DNA from: Nocardia nova NBRC 15556
GTDB lineage: Bacteria; Actinomycetota; Actinomycetes; Mycobacteriales; Mycobacteriaceae
Reading direction: 5' to 3'
Length of the DNA stretch: 44,662 nt
Assembly (NCBI RefSeq): GCF_001613005.1
Contig: NZ_BDBN01000003.1
Location: 1 to 44,662, forward strand
Of this stretch, positions 17,071 through 25,070 are shown in pieces (positions within the stretch are counted from its first letter, which is position 1; each line of letters starts with the position of its first letter). The notes below the pieces were generated by a model. That model saw only the letters and a list, made by a program, of their open reading frames with translations. It searched no databases and was not told the DNA's origin. The translations under genes and the position numbers were made by a program.

Positions 17071-17790
17071 TCATGCCGCATGCGGCATGGCGTACGGTTC
17101 CCACCGGTAGACGTCCGGAACCGCCTCGTGGAACAGCGCCAGATCGACCGCGTCGAGCATGGCCTGATGGGGACCGGGCCGGGACAGTTGCGCCGCCGAG
17201 ACGGCCAGTCGCAGCGTTCCCCCGCGTCGCGCGATGCGGGCCGCGCTCATGATCAGTGCGTGGCACCACCACGGTTCGGCCCGGAAACCCTCACCGACGC
17301 CGTGCACCCAGCAGCGCTGTGCCGTGTCCCGTTCCAGGTCGTGGATGGCGGTCAATCCCAGCGCCAGGCGGAAGCCGACCTCGGGCAGGGCGGCGACGGC
17401 GCCCTCGGAGGCCGTCCAGCGCGGGGCGGCGAACAGCCGGGTGCGCAGGCCGATCTGCTCCATCACCCGGTCGGCGGCGGTGAGGCGCAGGCGCGCCTCG
17501 TGCTTGGGCAGCGCGGCGAATTCTGCGCGGCGGCGTTTGGTCGCGGCCTGGTCGTAGCCGTGCAGCACGATCGCGTCACCCGCGGCGCGGCGGTCCCGCA
17601 GCCACTGCTGGGTGCGCCGATCCTCGGTGAGCCGGTATTTCCCCTTCAACCGCGGCGCCACCAGCAGCGACAGCCGTACCCCGCGGCCGTCCATCTCCGC
17701 GGCGAAGGCGCGCGCCTGTTCCAGTGTGGTGTCGCGAATACCCGACACCGAGACGATCAGCTGCCCGAACCCCCGGTCGTTGCCGCTCAT
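17071..17790 (-). CDS. DUF2334 polysaccharide-deacetylase-like protein
   Basis: A 239-residue protein of the DUF2334 group, a distant branch of the NodB/carbohydrate esterase 4 fold. It begins with a beta strand LIVSVSGIRD (10-19), where the family has its first catalytic aspartate region, then LSLLVAPRLKGKYRL, a second motif VLHGYDQ with a candidate metal-ligand histidine, and LRTRLFAAPRWTASE. There is no signal peptide, so it is probably cytoplasmic. Activity is unproven for the group. The ATG at 17790 follows GGAGGC with very short spacing, so the exact start is uncertain. It is convergent with gadB and about 100 bases downstream of the oligopeptidase gene on the same strand. Confidence 0.72.
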   Translation of the reverse strand: MSGNDRGFGQLIVSVSGIRDTTLEQARAFAAEMDGRGVRLSLLVAPRLKGKYRLTEDRRTQQWLRDRRAAGDAIVLHGYDQAATKRRRAEFAALPKHEARLRLTAADRVMEQIGLRTRLFAAPRWTASEGAVAALPEVGFRLALGLTAIHDLERDTAQRCWVHGVGEGFRAEPWWCHALIMSAARIARRGGTLRLAVSAAQLSRPGPHQAMLDAVDLALFHEAVPDVYRWEPYAMPHAA

Positions 17791-17896
17791 GCCTCCACTG
17801 TGCGCGCGGCAGGTGTCGGCCCCGTGCAGCCGAAGTGACGCCCCGACGAATTCCCGGAGCGACCACCCGGCCGCACGATCCGGCAACCGGCAACCG

Positions 17897-20074
17897 TCAG
17901 CCGACCTCGCCGAGCCCGACCCGATCGAGCACCCAGGCGTATTCGAAGGCGACTTCCTTCCACTTCTCGTAGCGGCCGCTGACGCCACCGTGCCCGGCGC
18001 TCATCTCGGTCTTCAGCAGGAGCTGGGAGTCACCGGTCTTCGTGGCCCGCAGCGCGGCGACCCACTTCGCGGGCTCGACGTAGAGCACGCGGGTGTCGTT
18101 GAGGCTGGTGATCGCCAGGATCGCCGGATAGTCCACGGCCGCCACGTTCTCGTACGGCGAATAGGACTTCATATAGGCGTAGACCTCCGGATCCTCCAGC
18201 GGATTACCCCACTCGTCCCATTCGATGACCGTCAGCGGCAGCGACGGGTCCAGAATCGAGGTGAGCGGATCCACGAACGGCACATTGGCGAGGATGCCCG
18301 CGAACAGGTCGGGCGCCAGATTGGCCACCGCACCCATGAGCAGCCCGCCCGCACTGCCACCGTCGGCCACCAGCACCTGCGGCGTGGTGACGCCGGTATC
18401 GACGAGATGCCGTGCGCAGGAGACGAAGTCGGTGAAGGTGTTCTTCTTGGTGAGCGTCTTGCCGTTCTCGTACCACAGCCGCCCCATCTCGCCACCGCCG
18501 CGCACATGCGCGACCGCGAACACCATGCCGCGGTCGAGCAACGACAGCCGCGACACCGAGAAACCCGGATCGATACTGGCCTCGTAGGAGCCGTACCCGT
18601 AGAGCAGCAACGGCTTCGGGTCCGCACCCTCGCTGTCGCGGCGGCGCACCACCGAGATCGGAATCCGGGTGCCGTCGGCCGCGGTCGCCCAATCCCGGTG
18701 CTGCACATAGTCGTCCGGGTCATAGCCGCCGAGCACCTGCTGCTGTTTGCGCAGCATCAGTTCCCCGGTGACGGGCACGTAGTCGAAGACCTGCATCGGG
18801 GTGATGAACGAGGTCACGCCCAGCCGCAGCGTCGGCTGCGCCCATTCCGGGTTGGAGCCCACGCCGGCGGAGAACAGTTCCAGGCCGAATTCCAATTCGC
18901 GCAGCTCGCCGTAGCCGTCGGAAGTCAACGGCCACACCGCGACTCGCGGCAGGGCCTCGCGCCGATACGAGAGGACGAGATGGTCGCGGAAGCAGTCGAC
19001 GTCCTCGAGCCGCACATCGTCGCGATGACCGATCAGCATGGTCATCGCGGCCGGATCGTCCACCGGCGCCTCGGTGAGCACGAAATTCTCGGCCTTCACA
19101 CCGTCGACCACGTCGTTGTGCAGGATCAGCAGCCGGTCCTGCCCGCCGATCACCGCATGTTCGGCCGAATACTCCACACCCTCGCGGCGCGGCAGCAGCA
19201 CCCGGAATTCGCCCTCGGGATCGTCGGATTCGAGGATCCAGCCCTCGGTGGTGATCTTCGACCCGACCCAGATCATCAGGTACTTCTCGGAGCGGGTGGC
19301 GCCGATGCTGACCCAGTAGCGCTCGTCGGGCTCGTGGAACACCTTGACGTCGTCGGACTGCGCGGTGCCGAGGCGGTGGCGCCATACGGTGTCGGGCCGC
19401 CAGGATTCGTCGACGGTCTGATAGAACACGTGGGTTCCGTCCAGCGACCAGGTCGCCCCCGGCGCGGTGCCCGGAATTTCGTCGCCGAGCAGCTCGCCGC
19501 TGCGTAAATCCTTGAACCGCAGCACATACCGCTCGTCACCGACGGTATCGGTGGAGTACGCCAGCAGCGTGCCGTCGTGACTGATCGAATAGGCGCCGAG
19601 GGCGAAGAAATCGTGCCCCTCGGCCAGCACGTTGCTGTCGAGCAGAATCTCCTCACCGGGAATCTCGATATCGACGTCGAGTTGCGGCGGGGTCCAGTCG
19701 TCGACATCGGTGATCGGGCAGCGGCAGTGCACGCCGTACTGCTTGCCTTCGAAACTGCGCGAGTAGTACCAGTACTCGCCCAGCCGCGCCGGGACCGACA
19801 TATCGGTCTCCTGGGTACGCGATTTGATCTCGTCGAAGATGCGCGCGCGCAGCGGGGCCAAGTGCGCGGTCTGGGCGTCGGTATAGGCGTTCTCGGCCTC
19901 GAGATGGGCTATGACCTCGGGATCGTCCTTGTCCCGCAGCCATTCGTAGGGATCGACGAAGGTGTCACCGTGATGGACGCGTTCGGCCGGGACCTGTTTG
20001 GCCACCGGCGGGGTCACCGCCACCGCGGCGTCGCCGGCGTTCTGGATGGTTCCGGTACCACTGTCGAGAGCCAT
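17897..20074 (-). CDS. ptrB: S9 family oligopeptidase (oligopeptidase B type)
   Basis: A 725-residue serine oligopeptidase with an N-terminal beta-propeller (about 60-430) and a C-terminal alpha/beta-hydrolase domain. It cleaves short peptides after basic residues in characterised oligopeptidase B enzymes. The triad is visible: Ser574 in GGSAGGLLMG, Asp660 in TSLNDTRV and His695 in SAGHGGVSG. The N-terminal propeller entry VHHGDTFVDPYEWLRDKDDPEV is typical. From memory, M. tuberculosis carries this gene as two adjacent frames (ptrBa/ptrBb); here it is one intact frame. The ATG at 20074 is preferred because TACGGT lies seven bases upstream, so the message is probably leaderless. A GTG slightly upstream is possible. 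Confidence 0.92.
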   Translation of the reverse strand: MALDSGTGTIQNAGDAAVAVTPPVAKQVPAERVHHGDTFVDPYEWLRDKDDPEVIAHLEAENAYTDAQTAHLAPLRARIFDEIKSRTQETDMSVPARLGEYWYYSRSFEGKQYGVHCRCPITDVDDWTPPQLDVDIEIPGEEILLDSNVLAEGHDFFALGAYSISHDGTLLAYSTDTVGDERYVLRFKDLRSGELLGDEIPGTAPGATWSLDGTHVFYQTVDESWRPDTVWRHRLGTAQSDDVKVFHEPDERYWVSIGATRSEKYLMIWVGSKITTEGWILESDDPEGEFRVLLPRREGVEYSAEHAVIGGQDRLLILHNDVVDGVKAENFVLTEAPVDDPAAMTMLIGHRDDVRLEDVDCFRDHLVLSYRREALPRVAVWPLTSDGYGELRELEFGLELFSAGVGSNPEWAQPTLRLGVTSFITPMQVFDYVPVTGELMLRKQQQVLGGYDPDDYVQHRDWATAADGTRIPISVVRRRDSEGADPKPLLLYGYGSYEASIDPGFSVSRLSLLDRGMVFAVAHVRGGGEMGRLWYENGKTLTKKNTFTDFVSCARHLVDTGVTTPQVLVADGGSAGGLLMGAVANLAPDLFAGILANVPFVDPLTSILDPSLPLTVIEWDEWGNPLEDPEVYAYMKSYSPYENVAAVDYPAILAITSLNDTRVLYVEPAKWVAALRATKTGDSQLLLKTEMSAGHGGVSGRYEKWKEVAFEYAWVLDRVGLGEVG

Positions 20075-20081
20075 GGTGACC

Positions 20082-20087
20082 ACCGTA
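20082..20087 (-). promoter_or_regulatory. -10 element of a leaderless promoter (oligopeptidase)
   Basis: TACGGT on the minus strand is followed by seven bases and the ATG at 20074. Confidence 0.5.
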
Positions 20088-20172
20088 ATCGCGGCAGGCC
20101 GTTCCGGGCGCGCACCCCCACACCCGCCGACAGAATGCATCGGCGAGGACGGGAGTGCGAGCTCGGCCCGCG

Positions 20173-20385
20173 TTACCCCAGGCCGGTGGTCCGCGGTGCG
20201 GGCCGGCGCAGGTCACGCCCGTTGCCGCGGGCCGAACGACGAGATTCCATCAGGAAGAACAGTGCGGCTTTGCGGCGCGGGCATTGGTCGGTGGGACAGC
20301 TGCTGTGACTGTGCAGGATGTTGTGCGCCTGCTCGACGGTGAGGTGCCGGGGCACCACCGCGCAACTGTCGAAGACGGGTGCCAT
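20173..20385 (-). CDS. Small cysteine-containing conserved hypothetical protein
   Basis: A 70-residue protein beginning MAPVFDSCAVVPRHLTVEQA, then a helix and the segment SSCPTDQCPRRKAALFFLM. I recognise the pattern (HLTVEQAH, a short spacer, C-x4-C followed by an R/K-rich stretch and a hydrophobic helix) as recurring in small uncharacterised proteins of Nocardia and related genera, but know no function. Three cysteines (8, 30, 35) could bind a metal or form a disulfide; this is inference. The Arg-rich C-terminus is less conserved in character. The ATG at 20385 is preferred because GGAG lies six bases upstream; an alternative ATG at 20397 would add MEHR. Nothing in the sequence links it to the flanking oligopeptidase gene. 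Confidence 0.6.
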   Translation of the reverse strand: MAPVFDSCAVVPRHLTVEQAHNILHSHSSCPTDQCPRRKAALFFLMESRRSARGNGRDLRRPAPRTTGLG

Positions 20386-20680
20386 GCGGTGCTCCATCCT
20401 TGTCGTCCGTTCAGTGCGGCAGGGCACGCCCTCTCGGTCTCTTGACCAGTCGACGCCCTCCAACTGCCACAGTGAATGGGGTTTCCGATCAGGTTGCGGC
20501 GTAAACCAGCGGTGTTGCCGAGACGAGTAGACGAATGCCACATTTCGCAGGTCGGCATATCGGTGTGATCCCGGCCATGCCGGTATGCGCGGATTCGGAA
20601 ACGACGCCGGTGCGGCGGCTTCCGACCGCCTACTCTCGGGGACGGCAGCGCCCGCACGGATCCAACGGGCAATCACTTCG
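20386..20680. other. Divergent intergenic region between small Cys protein and DUF397 genes
   Basis: About 295 bases with no supported gene. It holds the divergent promoters; TACTCT at 20631-20636 is a good -10 candidate for the DUF397 gene. I see no long repeat or RNA structure in it. Confidence 0.5.
20631..20636 (+). promoter_or_regulatory. Probable -10 element of the DUF397 gene
   Basis: TACTCT matches TANNNT and lies about 45 bases before the ATG at 20681. Confidence 0.35.
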
Positions 20681-20920
20681 ATGCAGGAGCACAGGTTGGA
20701 AGCGAAGAATCGCGAGATCGAACCCGGGGCGGTCTGGCAGCGCAGCGGCGACGGGGAGGGCGGTGTCGAGGTGGCCTTCCTGGCCAGCGGCAATATCGGG
20801 CTGCGTGATGCCAAGAATCCGGACGGGCCTGCGCTGATCTTCACTCCCGGCGAATGGCGGGCGTTCGTCGCCGGCGCGAAGGACGGCGAATTCAACCGGC
20901 CGGGCGCGCAACCGCACTGA
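20681..20920 (+). CDS. DUF397 domain-containing protein
   Basis: A 79-residue protein with the DUF397 core: a Trp-Gln-Arg-Ser opening (VWQRSGDGEG), a central VEVAFLASGNIGLRDAKNPDGPAL and the C-terminal TPGEWRAFVAGAKDGEF. DUF397 proteins are abundant in mycelial actinobacteria and usually sit next to an XRE/Xre-DUF5753 helix-turn-helix regulator, acting as small partners or antitoxin-like inhibitors in the studied cases. No such regulator is adjacent here. The ATG at 20681 was taken as start; TTG at 20696 has a better-spaced AGGAG and would give a 74-residue form. Monocistronic, and convergent with the Ag85-like gene. Confidence 0.8.
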   Translation: MQEHRLEAKNREIEPGAVWQRSGDGEGGVEVAFLASGNIGLRDAKNPDGPALIFTPGEWRAFVAGAKDGEFNRPGAQPH

Positions 20921-20998
20921 ACGCAGCGCACCTGATCTCCGGGGCATCGCCCGGTCGCGCGGGGTGTCCCGCGCCGATCGGACGTCGGGCCCCGGCGA

Positions 20999-21958
20999 TC
21001 AGGCCCCGATCGCCGCGCCGATTGTCGGCCAGGACGCGTGCAGATAGTCCTGCCAATACGACCAGGAATGCGTCCCCACCGGACTGTGATCGACCCGGGC
21101 CGGGATTCGCATGCCACGCAGCCGCTGCTCGAAGTCGGTGACGCAGACGTCCACGCCTGCCTCGATCGGCCCGCCCAGGACGATGTTCTCCGGCAGCTGC
21201 GGTTTGATCTCGGTCTCGTGCGGACCCGGGATTCCGGTGCCGGTGGACAGGTAGAGGGTCTTGCCGCGCAGCCGATTCGCCAGCAGCGCCGGATCGTGGG
21301 CGCCCCATTCCGGGCTTCCGGGCGCACCCCACATATCGAACGGATTGCCGCCGCGATTGGCGATCGAGAACATGATCGCCCCCTGCGCGATGCCCAGGTC
21401 CGGGCACGCGCTGTATCCCGCCACCGCCTCGTACAACTCCGGATGGCGAACGGCCAGGACGAACGCCGCGATGCCGCCCATCGACAGGCCACCGACCGCG
21501 TTCACGCCGTTGCCGGAAAAAGTGGCGTCGATGATGGGCGGAAGTTCGCGCGTCAGGAAGGTTTCCCACTGGTAGCGGCCGAAGTGCGGATCGTCGCGCT
21601 GCCAGTCGGTGTAGTAACTCGCCTGCCCGCCGATCGGCAGCACCACATTGACGTTCTTACCGTGGAAGAAGGGTTCGGCATCGGTGGCATTGGTCCAGGT
21701 GCTCTGCTGCACACCGGGATCGAGCCCGTCGAGCAGATAGTAGGAGGGCCGTGAACCCCCACCGGCCGGATGCAGCACCTGAACCTGGATGGTGCGTCCC
21801 ATGGCTGGGGAGTCGATGAACAGCGCCGTCCGGGTCGGGCTCATATCGTTTTCCCCGACCACCCGCGCCGCCGATGCGCGTGGCTGTGGGCCCATCCAGG
21901 GACCGAAGACGCCCAGTCCGACTGCCAGCACAACCGCAGCAACGAATGAACGTCGCAT
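20999..21958 (-). CDS. Secreted antigen-85-like esterase/mycolyltransferase
   Basis: A 319-residue exported alpha/beta-hydrolase of the Esterase D/antigen 85 family. A signal peptide is clear: MRRSF, a hydrophobic stretch to about residue 23, and a likely cut after PRASA near residue 30. The mature part has SYYLLDGLD (72-80), WQRDDPHFGRYQWETFLTRELP (119-140) and the nucleophile elbow GGLSMGG with Ser159. A C-terminal catalytic His lies in VGTHSWSYW. Antigen 85 proteins move mycolates onto trehalose or arabinogalactan in the envelope; this one could equally be an esterase like Rv0774c, which lies near purB in M. tuberculosis. The ATG at 21958 follows GGAGGTGGGG, which settles the start. It is monocistronic. 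Confidence 0.87.
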   Translation of the reverse strand: MRRSFVAAVVLAVGLGVFGPWMGPQPRASAARVVGENDMSPTRTALFIDSPAMGRTIQVQVLHPAGGGSRPSYYLLDGLDPGVQQSTWTNATDAEPFFHGKNVNVVLPIGGQASYYTDWQRDDPHFGRYQWETFLTRELPPIIDATFSGNGVNAVGGLSMGGIAAFVLAVRHPELYEAVAGYSACPDLGIAQGAIMFSIANRGGNPFDMWGAPGSPEWGAHDPALLANRLRGKTLYLSTGTGIPGPHETEIKPQLPENIVLGGPIEAGVDVCVTDFEQRLRGMRIPARVDHSPVGTHSWSYWQDYLHASWPTIGAAIGA

Positions 21959-21989
21959 GTCCCCACCTCCGTCAACCCACCACAACTGC

Positions 21990-22000
21990 TACTTAAAGTA
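21990..22000. promoter_or_regulatory. AT-rich palindrome upstream of the Ag85-like gene
   Basis: TACTTAAAGTA is an 11-base palindrome with a central base, about 32 bases upstream of the start at 21958 and unusually AT-rich for this region. It may be part of the promoter or an operator. Confidence 0.3.
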
Positions 22001-22076
22001 ACGCATACTGTGGTGCCGCGCGGAGCTTTCGGCCTCCCGGCGCTTCCTCAGCAAATCACCCGGTCCGCAGCAGGAC

Positions 22077-22547
22077 TCAGGTGAGCCACCACTTTCCGTC
22101 CTGTCCGCCCGCGGCATTCGGTTGTGCCCGCCCGACCGCGCCCCGGATCGATGCGGCCAGATAGTCCAGGTCCGCACGCGGCGGGGTCGTCGCGCGATTG
22201 CGCAGACCGAAGCCGTCGCCGGGCGTGCGCGGAATGACGTGCAGATGGACGTGGAAGACCTCCTGCCCGGCCGTAACACCGTCTGCCAGAAAGAGATTCA
22301 CCCCGTCACAACGCACCTCGGACTGCCGCAGCGCGGCCGCCAGACGCTGCGCGACCTGAAAGAGCTTGCCGCCGATCGCCGGATCGAGTTCGGCCAGGCT
22401 GCGCGCCGGAATCTTCGGAATCACCAGCAGATGACCGGGTGTCATGGGACGGATATCCATGAAGGCGAGAACGTCGTCGTCCTCGTAGACCTTGGACGAG
22501 GGCGCCCGCCCGGCGACGATATCGGCGAAGATCGTATAGGGGTCCAT
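22077..22547 (-). CDS. HIT family protein (Hint type)
   Basis: A 156-residue histidine-triad protein. Members hydrolyse nucleoside phosphoramidates or dinucleoside polyphosphates. The sequence starts MDPYTIFADIVAGRAPSSKVYED, has PGHLLVIPK (37-45) and ends the active site with HVHLHVIPR (His99, His101, His103). A short C-terminal extension contains WWLT. A TAGGGT box eight bases before the ATG suggests a leaderless message. The gene lies downstream of purB on the same strand, with 131 bases between the purB stop and this start, so it probably uses its own promoter. It is the first of two HIT proteins in the window. Confidence 0.92.
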   Translation of the reverse strand: MDPYTIFADIVAGRAPSSKVYEDDDVLAFMDIRPMTPGHLLVIPKIPARSLAELDPAIGGKLFQVAQRLAAALRQSEVRCDGVNLFLADGVTAGQEVFHVHLHVIPRTPGDGFGLRNRATTPPRADLDYLAASIRGAVGRAQPNAAGGQDGKWWLT

Positions 22548-22555
22548 ATCCGGCA

Positions 22556-22561
22556 ACCCTA
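22556..22561 (-). promoter_or_regulatory. -10 element of a leaderless promoter (HIT gene)
   Basis: TAGGGT on the minus strand is followed by eight bases and the ATG at 22547. Confidence 0.45.
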
Positions 22562-22678
22562 GTCGCCGATTTCGCCTGCGCCGCCGCACCATTCGCACGG
22601 CGCCGAGCACGCGCGAGACCACCGCGCGAACGGCGGCGCCGGGCGGTTGCGGTGCCGCGACCATCGGTCCGGCGGCGG

Positions 22679-24112
22679 TTACAGAATCGGCGAGGGGGTG
22701 TAGCGGGCGGCCTCGGGATTCGCGTCGATCAGCTTCTGCACCTGCGCCACCACATCGCCCACCTGTGCCTCGGCGGCCCCGATGAACGCCGTCCGATCCG
22801 CCAGGGCAGCCTCGAGTCCGGCCCGGTCCAGCGGCATCCGGTCGTCGGCCGCCAGGCGGTCCAGCAGATCCGGTTCGCGCCCCTGCTCCCGCATGGCCAG
22901 CGCCACCGCGACCGCGTGCTCCTTGATGACCTCGTGCGCACTCTCGCGCCCGACCCCGGCCCGCACGGCCGCCATCAGAATGCGGGTGGTGGCCAGGAAG
23001 GGCAGGTAGCGGTTGAGCTCACGCTCGATCACGGCCGGGTAGGCGCCGAATTCGCCGAGGACGGTCAGGAAGGTTTCCATCATGCCGTCGATGGCGAAGA
23101 ACGCGTCGGGCAGCGCGACCCGGCGCACCACGGAACAGAACACATCGCCCTCGTTCCACTGCGCGCCCGCCAGTTCGGCCGCCATCGAGCCGTAACCGCG
23201 CAGCACCACCTGCAGACCGTTGACGCGCTCGCAGGAGCGGGTGTTCATCTTGTGCGGCATCGCCGAACTGCCGACCTGCCCGGGCTGGAAACCCTCGGTG
23301 ACCAGTTCGTGCCCCGCCATCAGCCGCACCGTGTGCGCGAACGACGAAGGGCCCGCGCCCAATTGGACCAGCGCGGAGATCACGTCGTGGTCCAGGGAGC
23401 GGGGGTAGACCTGGCCGACACTGGTCAGCACGGTCGCGAAGCCCAGATGCCCGGCGACCTTCTGCTCCAGCTGGGCGAGTTTGGCGGCGTCGCCGTCGAA
23501 CAGATCGAGCATGTCCTGCGCGGTGCCCATCGGGCCCTTGATCCCGCGAAGCGGATACCGGTCGATCAGCTCGCGCACCCGGTGCAGGGCGATCAGCACC
23601 TCGTCGGCCGCACCGGCGAAACGCTTGCCCAGGGTGGTCGCCTGTGCCGCCACGTTGTGCGAGCGACCGGCCATCACCAGCGACTGGTACTCGGCGGCCC
23701 GCTCCGCCAGCCGCGCGGCGACCGCGACGCCGTGTTCGTAGACGTGTTCCAGCGAGAGCCGGATCTGCAACTGCTCCACGTTCTCGGTCAGATCCCGGCT
23801 GGTCATGCCCTTGTGGATCTGCTCGTGCCCGGCGAGGGCGTTGAACTCCTCGATGCGCGCCTTCACATCGTGGCGGGTGATCCGCTCGCGTTCGGCGATC
23901 GAGGCCAGGTCGACCTCGCCCAGCACCCGCTCGTAATCCTCGAGGACCTCGGGGGTGACCGCCTCGGTACCGGCGGCGCCGAGTTCGGTCTGGGCCCGCA
24001 GCACCTCGAGCCACAGCCGGCGCTCCAGCACGATCTTGTTCTCGGGCGACCACAACTGCACCAGCTGCGGGCTCGCGTACCGGGTGGCGAGGACGTTCGG
24101 GACAAGACTCAC
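22679..24112 (-). CDS. purB: Adenylosuccinate lyase
   Basis: A 477-residue lyase of the fumarase/aspartase superfamily that acts twice in purine metabolism: it releases fumarate from SAICAR and from adenylosuccinate. The flexible signature loop GSSAMPHKMN is at 281-290, the catalytic-region histidines are in TRHDVKA (His81) and AGRSHNVAAQ (His152), and the protein is fully helical as expected. The start is GTG. A TAGACT box at 24126-24121 lies eight bases before the GTG, so purB probably has a leaderless promoter overlapping the end of tetR; read-through from tetR, whose stop is only six bases away, is also possible. Confidence 0.97.
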   Translation of the reverse strand: MSLVPNVLATRYASPQLVQLWSPENKIVLERRLWLEVLRAQTELGAAGTEAVTPEVLEDYERVLGEVDLASIAERERITRHDVKARIEEFNALAGHEQIHKGMTSRDLTENVEQLQIRLSLEHVYEHGVAVAARLAERAAEYQSLVMAGRSHNVAAQATTLGKRFAGAADEVLIALHRVRELIDRYPLRGIKGPMGTAQDMLDLFDGDAAKLAQLEQKVAGHLGFATVLTSVGQVYPRSLDHDVISALVQLGAGPSSFAHTVRLMAGHELVTEGFQPGQVGSSAMPHKMNTRSCERVNGLQVVLRGYGSMAAELAGAQWNEGDVFCSVVRRVALPDAFFAIDGMMETFLTVLGEFGAYPAVIERELNRYLPFLATTRILMAAVRAGVGRESAHEVIKEHAVAVALAMREQGREPDLLDRLAADDRMPLDRAGLEAALADRTAFIGAAEAQVGDVVAQVQKLIDANPEAARYTPSPIL

Positions 24113-24118
24113 GAACAG

Positions 24119-24823
24119 TCAGTCTAATGTTCGATGCCTGCTCGGTTGCTGGGGCATGGCCGCGGGCAGGTGCTGCGCCGCGGCCGGTGGCACGGTCTGC
24201 GGCGCCATCAGCGGTTGCGGCACCGGCGGAGCGATCACATCGATCAATTCCAGCAGCGCGCCGCGGGCGGTCCGGCGCGGTTGCGGATCGGATTCGGCCA
24301 GCGCGGCGACCACCGCACCGTCGACCACCGCCACCAGCCGGCGCAACTGATCGGTGCGCACCATCCGATCGGATCGGCGCAGCACATCGGCCAATAGGTC
24401 CTCGAGCTGGGCGCGTAACCGCAGCTGCACCTCGCGTAGTTCCGGATGCCGGGCCGAGGCCACCGACCGCTCGTAGCGGGCGATCAGCCGCCCGCGGGCG
24501 AATTCGTCGGGGCCGTCGGTGCCGACCATCAGATCCACGATCAGGTCGACGGTCGCCTCGGCGCCGCGTTTGCGGTGGGTGACCTCGCCGATCCGGCGGC
24601 GCATCGACTCGAGTTCGGCATTGCCGCTGAACTCGACCGCGCGCGCGATCAGATCCTCGAGGGATTCGAAATAGTAGGTCGTGGATGCCAGGGGCAGATC
24701 CGCGCGCGTCGCCACCGAACGGTGGCGCACGGCATCGAAGCCGCCTTCGAGTAGCAACTCCGCGGCAGCCGCAACCAACGCTTGGCGACGCCTTTCGCCT
24801 TTCGGGGTCGTCGCGGTGATCAC
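24119..24823 (-). CDS. TetR family transcriptional regulator
   Basis: A 234-residue TetR/AcrR-type regulator. The N-terminal DNA-binding domain is clear (RRQALVAAAAELLLEGGFDA, then HRSVATRADLPLASTTYYFE, residues about 12-56), ending in the typical TYYF. The rest is a helical ligand-binding domain, with an unusual Pro/Gln/Ala-rich tail after about residue 200. It starts with GTG at 24823. It is directly upstream of purB (six bases) on the same strand, as in M. tuberculosis, where a TetR gene (Rv0775) lies close to purB. The upstream region has clustered CTGTGC-type repeats, a candidate site for this or another regulator. Confidence 0.88.
   Translation of the reverse strand: MITATTPKGERRRQALVAAAAELLLEGGFDAVRHRSVATRADLPLASTTYYFESLEDLIARAVEFSGNAELESMRRRIGEVTHRKRGAEATVDLIVDLMVGTDGPDEFARGRLIARYERSVASARHPELREVQLRLRAQLEDLLADVLRRSDRMVRTDQLRRLVAVVDGAVVAALAESDPQPRRTARGALLELIDVIAPPVPQPLMAPQTVPPAAAQHLPAAMPQQPSRHRTLD
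24120..24128 (-). promoter_or_regulatory. Probable leaderless purB promoter word
   Basis: ATTAGACTG contains the -10 box TAGACT (24126-24121) and overlaps the tetR stop. The identical word precedes purL (5490-5482). Confidence 0.45.
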
Positions 24824-24854
24824 CGTGTCATCGTGCCAGTCATCATCGGTTCAT

Positions 24855-24922
24855 CCGTGCCAAATCGGTGCGATCTGTGCAAATCTGTGCGTCTGTGCAA
24901 TCCCGGCCGAATCGTTGCTGTG
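24855..24922. repeat. Clustered degenerate CTGTGC direct repeats upstream of tetR
   Basis: The word (C)(C/G/T)GTGC recurs as CCGTGC (24855), CGGTGC (24866), CTGTGC (24875), CTGTGC (24885), CTGTGC (24893) and CTGTGC (24918). The first five are spaced 8-11 bases apart, about one helical turn, and three sit in the longer unit ATCTGTGC or GTCTGTGC. They lie 30-100 bases upstream of the tetR start, where a promoter or operator array is expected. No coding frame explains them. Confidence 0.6.
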
Positions 24923-24996
24923 CAATCGACCATGGGACCGCGCAAATTTCCGGGATCCGATCCGAGCGGACAGCCGGGATCGGTTCGAAATAGCAA

Positions 24997-25014
24997 GGGT
25001 TGAAATCACAACCC
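24997..25014 (-). terminator. Hairpin downstream of the aminotransferase gene
   Basis: GGGTTG (24997-25002) and CAACCC (25009-25014) form a perfect six-base stem with the loop AAATCA, 57 bases beyond the aminotransferase stop on the minus strand and followed there by a T-richer stretch. It is a weak terminator candidate in an otherwise gene-free 247-base gap. Confidence 0.35.
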
Positions 25015-25070
25015 GAATCATTTGTACCGCATCCACGCGCTCCGGTGGGCCGGTACGGAAAGTCTGTGCG

